Shown here one piece after another: positions 1 through 5,875 of a stretch of 5,875 nt of DNA. Source of the DNA: Actinomycetota bacterium (lineage in GTDB: Bacteria > Actinomycetota > Thermoleophilia > Gaiellales > Gaiellaceae); NCBI GenBank assembly GCA_016870235.1, contig VGCB01000196.1:1-5875 (forward strand). Direction: 5' to 3'. A program made the translations under genes and the position numbers. Positions within the stretch are counted from its first letter, which is position 1; each line of letters begins with the position of its first letter. The notes below the pieces were generated by a model. It was not told where the DNA came from. It ran no database searches and saw nothing but the letters and a program-made list of their open reading frames with translations.

Positions 1-195
1 CACGAGCTCGTGCGCGCCCGCTCGCGCGACCGCGCGGCGTCGGCGGTCTGGGAGGGCCCGGCGACGCTCGATCTCTTCGAGGCGGGCGGGGAGGAGCTCG
101 CGCGGCTCGCCCCGGTAGGGGTCGGCAAGGGCTTCCGGTTCACCTTCGCGTACACGGTCGACGACCTCGAGACGGTCCGCGACCTCCGCCAATGA
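1..195 (+). CDS. Acetoacetate decarboxylase-family protein, C-terminal fragment (5' end outside window)
   Basis: Only the last 64 codons are visible, read in frame from base 1 and ending at TGA 193-195. The gene begins upstream of the window, so the GTG at base 10 is not a true start. The visible tail contains WEGPATLDLF (about fragment residues 27-36) followed by an LARLAPVGVGKGF stretch and a final beta-type segment, RFTFAYTVDDL. This resembles the C-terminal end of acetoacetate decarboxylase-family proteins, where a GPA.L.LF strand is followed by L..LPV.EV and a short last strand. The catalytic lysine of that family lies further upstream, so activity cannot be judged. Family members decarboxylate acetoacetate or catalyse other reactions on keto acids through a Schiff base. 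The stop codon overlaps the start of the aldehyde dehydrogenase gene (ATGA), indicating a shared transcript. The family call rests on a short tail and is moderate; a different fold is possible. Confidence 0.5.
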   Translation, partial: HELVRARSRDRAASAVWEGPATLDLFEAGGEELARLAPVGVGKGFRFTFAYTVDDLETVRDLRQ

Positions 196-1649
196 GAGCC
201 CGCGCCGCGGTCGCGGGCGTCGCCGTCTCGCTCGATCACTGGATCGGCGGCGAGCGCGTTTCGAGCGACTCCACGTTCACCGACGTCTCGCCGATCGACG
301 AGCGGCCGCTCGGGGAGATCGCACGGGGCGGCCAGCGGGAGGCCGACCTTGCAGTGGCGGCCGCGATCGACGCCTTCCCCGCCTGGGCCGCGCTCGGCCC
401 CGAGGGGCGCTCGCCGTACCTCCACCGCCTCGCCGACCTGATCGACGCCAACCTCGAGAGGCTCGCCGCCGTCGAGTGCCTGGACATGGCGATGCTCCTG
501 CGCTCGCTCCTCGCGCGCGTGATCGGGCGCGGTGCGCGCAACTTCCGCAGCTACGCCGACCTCGCGCTGGAGTACGAGGAGCGCGTCTGGGACTCCAACG
601 GCACGCACAACCGCGTCCTGCGGATGCCGAGCGGGCCGGCCGTCGTGATCACGCCGTGGAACGCGCCGTTCATGCTCTCGACCTGGAAGACGGCGCCCGC
701 GCTCGCGGCCGGCTGCACCGTGGTCCTGAAGCCGGCGGAGTGGTCGCCGCTCTCCTGCTCGCTCCTCGCCGACCTTACCGTCGAGGCCGGTTTCCCGCCG
801 GGCGTCTTCAACGTCGTCCAGGGGATCGGGGAGGAGGTCGGCGCGGCGCTCGTCGCCCATCCCGGCATCCGTCGCATCTCGTTCACCGGCTCGCCCGAGA
901 CCGCCCGGCTGATCGGCGTCGCCGCGGCCCGGAACATCGTCCCCTTCACCGCCGAGCTCGGCGGCAAGGGGCCGCTCGTCGTGTTCGACGACTGCGACCT
1001 CGAGGCGGCGGCGCGCAAGGCCGCCGGTCAGTTCGACGACTCCGGGCAGGTCTGCCTCGCCGGCACGCGGCTCCTCGTGCAGGAGTCCGTGCGCGACGGC
1101 TTCCTCGAGCTCTTCCACCGCTTCGTCGACGAGCACGTGCTCGGCGATCCGCGCGACGAGGCGACGACGATCTCGTCGCTGATTCACGCCGATCACATGG
1201 ATCGCGTGCTCGGCTTCGTCGAGCGTGCCAGGGCGGCCGGCGACGAGATCGTGCGCGGCGGCCGGCGGCGGGCGGAGGGTGGCCTCTTCGTCGAGCCGAC
1301 GCTGATCGCGCCGCGGACGAACGACGCGGAGGTCGTGCAGCGAGAGGTCTTCGGGCCCGTGCTCACGTTCCAGACCTTCGCCGACGAGGAGGAGGCGATC
1401 GCGCTTGCGAACTCGACCGACTATGGGCTCTCCGCGATCGTCTACACCGGCTCGGTGGAGCGCGCGAACCGCGTCGGGCGCGCGGTTCGAGCCGGCGTCG
1501 TCTGGGTCAACACGTTCCTGATCCGGGATCTGACGGCGCCGTTCGGCGGCATCGGGATCTCGGGGATCGGGCGGGAAGGCGGCCAGTACGCGCTCGACTT
1601 CTACTCCGACCTGAAGTCGCTCCAGATCCTCGAAGACACGGTGTCGTGA
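192..1649 (+). CDS. NAD(P)-dependent aldehyde dehydrogenase, muconate-semialdehyde/HpaE-like group
   Basis: A 485-residue cytosolic aldehyde dehydrogenase, a normal length for the family. It should oxidise an aldehyde to a carboxylate with NAD(P)+. The catalytic set is intact: oxyanion Asn157 in TPWNAPF, cofactor-binding Lys180 in LKPAEWSP, the SFTGSPETAR cofactor turn, general base Glu255 in ELGGK, nucleophile Cys288 in GQVCLAGTR, and Glu385 in EVFGPV. The opening DHWIGGERV and the C-terminal RDLTAPFGG...GREGG segment (Arg445-Asp446-Leu447) match dehydrogenases of 5-carboxymethyl-2-hydroxymuconate, 2-hydroxymuconate and 2-aminomuconate semialdehydes better than betaine or succinate semialdehyde types. 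In that group arginines bind the substrate carboxylate; Arg445 and Arg113 (GRGARNF) are the candidates here. The start is the ATG overlapping the upstream stop (ATGA); no other in-frame start lies before the conserved DHWIGG. No strong ribosome binding site is seen, so translational coupling is likely. The exact substrate is unknown. Confidence 0.93.
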   Translation: MRARAAVAGVAVSLDHWIGGERVSSDSTFTDVSPIDERPLGEIARGGQREADLAVAAAIDAFPAWAALGPEGRSPYLHRLADLIDANLERLAAVECLDMAMLLRSLLARVIGRGARNFRSYADLALEYEERVWDSNGTHNRVLRMPSGPAVVITPWNAPFMLSTWKTAPALAAGCTVVLKPAEWSPLSCSLLADLTVEAGFPPGVFNVVQGIGEEVGAALVAHPGIRRISFTGSPETARLIGVAAARNIVPFTAELGGKGPLVVFDDCDLEAAARKAAGQFDDSGQVCLAGTRLLVQESVRDGFLELFHRFVDEHVLGDPRDEATTISSLIHADHMDRVLGFVERARAAGDEIVRGGRRRAEGGLFVEPTLIAPRTNDAEVVQREVFGPVLTFQTFADEEEAIALANSTDYGLSAIVYTGSVERANRVGRAVRAGVVWVNTFLIRDLTAPFGGIGISGIGREGGQYALDFYSDLKSLQILEDTVS

Positions 1650-1653
1650 GGCG

Positions 1654-3069
1654 GTGGACGAGCGGCGCCTGCTCCGGCTCGACGTCCCCCGCGAGGAGGC
1701 GCTCGCCCGGGCGACGGCGCTCGTCAACGACGCGTGGCGGAGCTTCGACCGCGCCCGGCCGAGCGAGCCGCCGCTCGACGAGCGCGTCGCGCGGCTTCTC
1801 GACCTCGGCCTGCCCGAGCAGGCGTCGCCCGCGCTCGAGGTGCTCGACGACGCGGCGATGGTGCTCGACCGCTCGATCGCCCAGCCGCGGCCGCGCTACT
1901 TCGCCTTCGTCGGCTCCTCCGGGCTCGAGATCGGGGTGATGGCCGATCTCCTCGCGCACTGCTTCGACGTCAACCTCGCGACGTGGGCGGCGGCGGCGAC
2001 CCAGGTCGAGCGGCAGGCGGTGCAGTGGGCTGCGGCCTTCGTCGGCTATCCCGCCGAGGCGGGCTCCTTCACGAGCGGCGGCACCGTCTCCAACGTGACG
2101 GCGCTCGCGGCGGCCCGGGAGCGGGCGATCCCGGGAGCGCGCCGCGTCGGGCTGGCCGGCCACCGTGGCGTCGTCTACTGCTCCGCCGACGTGCACTACT
2201 CGATCCGGCGCGCGGCCGAGCTCCTCGGGATCGGCGGCGAGAACGTCCGCGCGCTGCCGATCGACGCCGACCGTCGCCTCCGGCCGGACGCGCTCGCGGT
2301 GGCCGTCGACGACGACCGTCGCGCCGGGATCTCGCCCGTTGCCGTCGTCGCCACGGCGGGGACGACCCTGACCGGCGCCGTCGATCCGATCGACGCGATC
2401 GCAGACGTCTGCGCCGACCGGGGAGTGTGGCTGCACGTCGACGGCGCCTACGGCCTCCCCGCGGTTGCCGCTCCCTCCACAGCCGCCCTCTTCGCCGGGC
2501 TGGCCCGGGCCGACTCGGTCACCCTCGACGCGCACAAGTGGCTCTTCCTCCCGAAGGCCTGCAGCGTGCTGCTCGTCCGGCGCCGCGAGGATCTCAGGGC
2601 CGCGCTCGCCCACGAGGAGGCGTACCTCCTCCACGAGCGCGGCGATCACCACATGGTCGACATCACGCTCGAGTACTCGCGCCCGTTCCGTGCGCTCAAG
2701 CTCTGGCTCGCCTTCCGGGCGCACGGCGCCGAGGCCTTTCGGGAGGCGATCGAGCGGAACCTCGGGCAGGCACGCCTGCTGCTGGCCGAGATCGAGAGCC
2801 GCCCCGGCGTCGAGCTCGTCGGGCCGCCGCCCCCGCTCTCGATCGTGCCCTTCCGGCATGCCCCGCCGGGAGTTGCCGACCTCGACGCCCACAACGCCAG
2901 GCTCGTCAGGGCGCTGCAGGAGGACGGGCGGGTCTGGATCGCCCCCGCGACGATCGACGGCGCGGTCTGCCTGCGCCCCTGCATCGTCAACTTCCGCACG
3001 TCGGACGACGACGTCCGGGCGCTCGTCGAGGTGACGTGCGAGGTGGGAGAGCGGCTGGCGTCGAGTTGA
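1654..3069 (+). CDS. PLP-dependent group II decarboxylase-family enzyme (glutamate/aromatic amino acid decarboxylase type)
   Basis: A 471-residue fold-type I PLP enzyme of the pyridoxal-dependent decarboxylase family, which removes CO2 from amino acids to give amines. Visible landmarks in order: RYFAFVGSSG (about residues 85-94), FTSGGTVSNVTAL phosphate-binding region, His181 in DVHYSIRRAA (stacks on the PLP ring in relatives), VATAGTTLTGAVDPI, Asp263 in HVDGAYG (pairs with the pyridine nitrogen), and Lys295 in DAHKWLF (Schiff base). The spacings match mammalian aromatic amino acid decarboxylase closely. The HYSIRRAAELLGIG segment looks closer to glutamate or cysteine-sulfinate decarboxylases. 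The mobile catalytic loop before RPFRALKLW (ending Lys349) lacks a tyrosine at the position expected from aromatic decarboxylases; Met334 sits there, preceded by His332-His333. The chemistry may therefore differ from plain decarboxylation. The start is GTG 1654, four bases after the dehydrogenase stop; the GAGG at 1648-1651 is too close to be a good ribosome site. Substrate unknown. Confidence 0.9.
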   Translation: MDERRLLRLDVPREEALARATALVNDAWRSFDRARPSEPPLDERVARLLDLGLPEQASPALEVLDDAAMVLDRSIAQPRPRYFAFVGSSGLEIGVMADLLAHCFDVNLATWAAAATQVERQAVQWAAAFVGYPAEAGSFTSGGTVSNVTALAAARERAIPGARRVGLAGHRGVVYCSADVHYSIRRAAELLGIGGENVRALPIDADRRLRPDALAVAVDDDRRAGISPVAVVATAGTTLTGAVDPIDAIADVCADRGVWLHVDGAYGLPAVAAPSTAALFAGLARADSVTLDAHKWLFLPKACSVLLVRRREDLRAALAHEEAYLLHERGDHHMVDITLEYSRPFRALKLWLAFRAHGAEAFREAIERNLGQARLLLAEIESRPGVELVGPPPPLSIVPFRHAPPGVADLDAHNARLVRALQEDGRVWIAPATIDGAVCLRPCIVNFRTSDDDVRALVEVTCEVGERLASS

Positions 3070-3095
3070 AGAGCGCGCGCCGGATCGGGTAGCGT
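3066..3095 (+). promoter_or_regulatory. Candidate promoter for hyuAB, possibly giving a leaderless transcript
   Basis: TTGAAG at 3066-3071 matches four of six -35 consensus bases and overlaps the stop codon of the decarboxylase gene. After an 18-base spacer, TAGCGT at 3090-3095 fits the TANNNT -10 pattern of high-GC bacteria. A transcript starting about 7-9 bases downstream would begin at or beside the hyuA ATG (3104). No purine-rich ribosome binding site precedes that ATG, as expected for leaderless translation. Short motifs can arise by chance, so this is tentative. Confidence 0.35.
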
Positions 3096-3103
3096 CGCCC
3101 ACA

Positions 3104-5182
3104 ATGAGCGGCAGGCTGCGCATCGGCGTCGACATCGGCGGGACCTTCACCGATCTCGTCGCCGCCTCCGACGACGGCCGCGTGTTCGAGGCGAAGACGC
3201 CGTCCGATCGCGCGCACCCGGATCGCGCGCTGCGCGCCGGCCTCGAGCTGCTCGCCGAGCGCGCGGGCTCTGCCGACCTGGCGACGCTCCTGCAGGACAC
3301 CCGCATCGTGATCCAGGGGACGACGGTGGCGATCAACGCCGTCCTGCAGCGGCACGGCGTCCGCACGGGGCTCCTCTGCACCGACGGCTTTCGCGACACG
3401 CTCGAGATCCGGCACGGCTACAAGGAGGAGCGGTACGTCTTCCCGCACGACCCGCCGCCCGTGCTCGTCCCTCGTGAGCTGAGGCTGACGGCAGCGGAGC
3501 GAGTCGACAGCGACGGGCGCGTCCGCACCCCGCTCGACGAGCGCGACGTCGAGGCGGCCGCCGCGCGGTTCGCGGAGGCCGGCGTCGAGGCGGTGGCCGT
3601 GTGCTTCCTCTGGTCGTTCCTCGAGCCGGCTCATGAGCGCCGGGCGGGCGAGATCCTCCGGGAACGGCTGCCCGGCGTCTTCGTCACGCTCTCCTCCGAC
3701 GTGCTGCCGCGCATCCGCGAGTACAACCGGGTCAGCACGACCGTCCTCAACGCCTACGTCGGCCCGATCGTCGCGCGCCATGTCAGCCGGACGGAGGGGA
3801 TCCTGCGCGACCTCGGCTTCGAGGGGCGCATCCGGTACGTCCAGTCGAACGGGGGGCTCGCCGAGGCGCGCGAGGTGACCGAGCGGCCCGTCCTCCTCCT
3901 CGTCTCCGGGCCGGCGGCCGCGCCCGCGGCAGCGCTGCAGTTCGAGCGCCTCGCCGGGCGCGACCTGATCACGATCGACATGGGCGGCACGAGCTTCGAC
4001 GCGGTGCTCGTCCGCGACGGCCTCCCCGACATGCGGAGCGTCACCGACGTCAACCGCTACCGGGTCGCGACGCCGCTGATCGACGTCCACACGATCGGCG
4101 CCGGCGGCGGCAGCATCGCGACCCTCGACGCCGGCCTTCTCCGCGTGGGGCCGGAGAGCGCCGAGGCCGATCCCGGCCCGGCCTGCTACATGCGCGGCGG
4201 CCTCCGCCCGACGGTCACCGACGCCAACGTCGTCTGCGGCCTGCTGAACCGGGAGCGGCTGCTCGGCGGGCGCTTCCCGATCGACGCCTCCCTCGCGGCC
4301 CGCGTGATCCAGGAGGAGGTCGCGGCGCCCGCGGCGCTCGAGGTCGAGGACGCCGCGGCCGGCGTGATCGAGGTGGTGACCCGCAACATGGCCGACGCGA
4401 TCCGCGAGATCACGATCCGACGCGGCCACGACCCGCGTGACTTCTCGCTCGTCTGCGGCGGCGGCGCCGGTGGGCTCCACGCGGCGCGGCTCGCCGAGGA
4501 GCTCGGCATCCGGACGGTCGTCGTGCCCCGGGTCGCCTCGGCGCTCTGCGCGTTCGGGGCCGTCGTCGCCGACCTCCGCCACGACGACGTGCGCTCCTGG
4601 GTCGCGGACACCGCCCAGCTCGACCTCGGCGCCCTCGCGGCGCTGCTCGAGAAGCTCGAGGGAGACGGGGCCGCCGCGCTCGCCGACGAGGGAGTCGGCG
4701 CCGCCGAGATGCGGTTCCTGCGCTCGCTCGACCTGCGCTACCGCGATCAGGTCTGGGAGGTGACCGTCGACGTCACCGGCGTCGACCTCCACGATGCGGC
4801 CGCCGCTCGGTCGGAGATCGAGGGGCGCTTCCACCGGCGCCACCAGGAGCTCTACGACTTCAGCCAGCCCGACCATGCGTGCGAGCTGATCTCGCTGACG
4901 GTGACCGCGATCGGCCTCTCGCCGCCGCTCGCGCTCGCGGCGGGCGGCAACGTCCCTGCCCCGGCGGGCGTTCCGGAGACGCGAGACGTTCGCTTCCACC
5001 GCACCGCACCCGCCCGTGCGACTGCGGTCGTGGCGGGGGTCGAGGTCGGAGTGGGGTGGAGCCGGCCCGGCCCGCTGATCGTGGAGGAGCCGAACACGAC
5101 GATCGCCGTCCCGCCCGGATGGGAGGCCAGCTTCCACGCGCACGAGCAGTGCTACGCGCTGACGAGGGCGGCCGATGGCTGA
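3104..5182 (+). CDS. hyuA: Hydantoinase/5-oxoprolinase family subunit A (HyuA-type, ATP-dependent)
   Basis: A 692-residue complete subunit of the hydantoinase A/oxoprolinase family, a usual length for the stand-alone A subunit. Relatives bind ATP and, with a B subunit, open hydantoin, oxoproline or lactam rings, or carboxylate ketones (acetone and acetophenone carboxylases). The N-terminal GVDIGGTFTD (residues 8-17) is the ASKHA-type phosphate loop. QGTTVAINA (71-79), the REYNRVSTTVLNAYVGP segment, the second phosphate motif IDMGGTSFD (291-299), GAGGGS (332-337), EADPGPACY (354-362), TVTDAN and CGGGAGGLHA (451-460) follow in family order. The C-terminal part, ending near HEQCYALTR, is the usual oxoprolinase beta-rich tail. 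All nucleotide-binding motifs appear intact, with no frameshift. The start is ATG 3104, 34 bases after the decarboxylase gene and six residues ahead of the conserved IGVDIGG. It overlaps hyuB by eight bases. The substrate class cannot be read from sequence alone. Confidence 0.95.
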   Translation: MSGRLRIGVDIGGTFTDLVAASDDGRVFEAKTPSDRAHPDRALRAGLELLAERAGSADLATLLQDTRIVIQGTTVAINAVLQRHGVRTGLLCTDGFRDTLEIRHGYKEERYVFPHDPPPVLVPRELRLTAAERVDSDGRVRTPLDERDVEAAAARFAEAGVEAVAVCFLWSFLEPAHERRAGEILRERLPGVFVTLSSDVLPRIREYNRVSTTVLNAYVGPIVARHVSRTEGILRDLGFEGRIRYVQSNGGLAEAREVTERPVLLLVSGPAAAPAAALQFERLAGRDLITIDMGGTSFDAVLVRDGLPDMRSVTDVNRYRVATPLIDVHTIGAGGGSIATLDAGLLRVGPESAEADPGPACYMRGGLRPTVTDANVVCGLLNRERLLGGRFPIDASLAARVIQEEVAAPAALEVEDAAAGVIEVVTRNMADAIREITIRRGHDPRDFSLVCGGGAGGLHAARLAEELGIRTVVVPRVASALCAFGAVVADLRHDDVRSWVADTAQLDLGALAALLEKLEGDGAAALADEGVGAAEMRFLRSLDLRYRDQVWEVTVDVTGVDLHDAAAARSEIEGRFHRRHQELYDFSQPDHACELISLTVTAIGLSPPLALAAGGNVPAPAGVPETRDVRFHRTAPARATAVVAGVEVGVGWSRPGPLIVEEPNTTIAVPPGWEASFHAHEQCYALTRAADG
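5164..5168 (+). promoter_or_regulatory. Ribosome binding site of hyuB inside the hyuA coding end
   Basis: GAGGG lies six bases before the hyuB ATG at 5175. It is the best Shine-Dalgarno-like spacing at any start in this window, and it supports 5175 as the start despite the overlap with hyuA. Because it lies within translated hyuA sequence, ribosomes finishing hyuA probably help initiate hyuB, which would balance the two subunits. Confidence 0.5.
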
Positions 5183-5875
5183 CGTCGACCCGATCACGCT
5201 CGCGGTCGTCTCGGGCGCGCTCTCCTCGGCCGTCTCGGAGATGTCGGTGGTGATCGAACGGACGGCGCGGTCGCCCGTGGTCGCGCTCTCCCACGACTAC
5301 TCGAACGCGGTCTACACGACCGTGAACGGCTTCCCGGAGATGGTCGTGCAGGGCGAGGATCAGCCCTGCCACCTCGGCGGCATGCTCGCCTCGGTGAAGA
5401 CGGTCGCCGAGCGATTCGCGGGCAACCTCGCTCCGGGCGACGTGATCCTCGGCAACGACCCGGCCGCCAACGGCACCCACCTCCTCGACATCGACGTCGT
5501 CCAGCCGGTCTTCCACGACGGCCGGATCGTCGCCTGGGCCTGCTCGCGCGCGCACGAGATCGACATCGGCGGCCCCGTTCCCGGCGGCTACAACCCGAAC
5601 GCCGCCGACATCTACGCCGAGGGCCTGCGCATCCCGCCGACGAAGCTCGTCGAGGCCGGCCGGATGCGCGACGACGTCCTCGAGCTCATCATCGCGAACG
5701 TCCGCTCGACGCAGCTCTTCGAGGGCGACCTCGGCGCCCAGCTGTCCGCCGTCCGCGTCGCGGCGCGCCGCGTCCACGAGCTGTTCGAGCGGTACGGTGC
5801 CGGGGTCGTCGAATCGGCGATGGCGGAGCTCCTCGACCGGGCCGAGCGTCTCGCCCGCGAGCAGATCGCGGCGAT
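5175..5875 (+). CDS. hyuB: Hydantoinase/5-oxoprolinase family subunit B (HyuB-type), N-terminal part, cut by window end
   Basis: The frame is open from ATG 5175 to the right edge: 233 complete codons, roughly the first 40% of a typical 520-600-residue B subunit. It begins MADVDPITLAVVSGAL, the usual HyuB opening (DP.TL.V....L), then has GEDQPCHLGGM, GDVILGNDP (Asn94-Asp95-Pro96), GTHLLDID (Gly100 to Asp107), RAHEIDIGG (His127, Glu128, Asp130) and YAEGLRIPPTKL (Glu149-Gly150). In the family these acidic and histidine positions are clustered around the active or metal site that acts on the substrate while HyuA supplies ATP chemistry. Most relatives have a second histidine where Glu128 stands, and a Tyr-Gly-Gly-like stretch where Ala-Ala-Asn (97-99) precedes Gly100. 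The start overlaps the hyuA stop by eight bases, so the two are translationally coupled and surely form one complex. The substrate is not determined. Confidence 0.93.
   Translation, partial: MADVDPITLAVVSGALSSAVSEMSVVIERTARSPVVALSHDYSNAVYTTVNGFPEMVVQGEDQPCHLGGMLASVKTVAERFAGNLAPGDVILGNDPAANGTHLLDIDVVQPVFHDGRIVAWACSRAHEIDIGGPVPGGYNPNAADIYAEGLRIPPTKLVEAGRMRDDVLELIIANVRSTQLFEGDLGAQLSAVRVAARRVHELFERYGAGVVESAMAELLDRAERLAREQIAA

Noticed and set aside
1465..1489. Perfect 9-base inverted repeat (CGAACCGCG / CGCGGTTCG) with a 7-base loop, considered as a hairpin terminator or operator
   Set aside because: It lies deep within the dehydrogenase coding sequence in a conserved region, has no following T run, and is within what GC-rich coding sequence produces by chance.
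476..1939. Plus-strand frame of 487 codons across the dehydrogenase and the start of the decarboxylase
   Set aside because: It is an Arg/Ala/Pro-rich out-of-frame reading spanning the junction of two real genes, with no domain signature.
1734..3092. Plus-strand frame of 452 codons inside the decarboxylase gene
   Set aside because: It is a frame-shifted shadow dominated by arginine, explained by GC-rich codons of the real gene.
3070..3103. The decarboxylase-hyuA gap considered as a rho-independent terminator
   Set aside because: The short GCGCGCGC run gives no clear stem-loop with a spacer, and no T tract follows.
1507..3399. Long minus-strand open frame of 630 codons opposite the decarboxylase gene
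   Set aside because: It lies antisense to clear family genes, is rich in Arg/Asp/Val/Gly repeats expected from the complement of GC-biased codons, and shows no recognisable motif.
2987..5197. Minus-strand open frame of 736 codons covering the whole of hyuA
   Set aside because: Same antisense artefact: stops are rare in GC-rich complement frames. The plus-strand HyuA has every family motif, and the minus product is low-complexity, rich in Arg, Asp and Glu.
4860..5777. Minus-strand frame of 305 codons opposite hyuB and the end of hyuA
   Set aside because: It is antisense to the clear HyuB reading, with biased composition and no recognisable motifs.

Overview
The window is a very GC-rich (about 70% by eye, not counted), almost wall-to-wall stretch of five co-directional plus-strand genes. 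Codons ending in C or G dominate. The junctions are tight: an ATGA stop/start overlap, a 4-base gap, a 34-base gap and an 8-base overlap. This is typical of a high-GC bacterium. The strong CTC/GTC/GAG codon preference and a possible leaderless promoter with a TANNNT -10 box fit an actinobacterial lineage, perhaps Thermoleophilia (Gaiellales/Solirubrobacterales type). That placement is inference and cannot be settled here.

Layout: (1) bases 1-195, the 3' end of a gene whose product looks like an acetoacetate-decarboxylase-family protein; (2) 192-1649, an NAD(P)-dependent aldehyde dehydrogenase of the muconate-semialdehyde/HpaE-like group; (3) 1654-3069, a PLP-dependent group II (glutamate/aromatic amino acid type) decarboxylase-family enzyme starting at GTG; (4) 3104-5182, a complete hydantoinase/5-oxoprolinase A-type subunit (HyuA); (5) 5175 to the right edge, the N-terminal 233 codons of the partner B-type subunit (HyuB). 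Non-coding sequence is limited to 4 bases (1650-1653) and 34 bases (3070-3103). The latter, with the end of the decarboxylase gene, holds a plausible promoter for the hyuAB pair.

Together the genes look like a small-molecule catabolic cluster. HyuAB would use ATP to open a lactam, hydantoin or oxoproline-like ring, or carboxylate a ketone as the acetone/acetophenone carboxylase relatives do. The PLP enzyme would decarboxylate, or otherwise process, an amino acid. The dehydrogenase would oxidise a semialdehyde carrying a carboxylate. The acetoacetate-decarboxylase-like protein would act on a keto acid or related intermediate. Each family call is well supported for genes 2-5, but the substrate and the order of steps are not determined by the sequence. 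I see no mobile element, CRISPR array, tRNA or rRNA.
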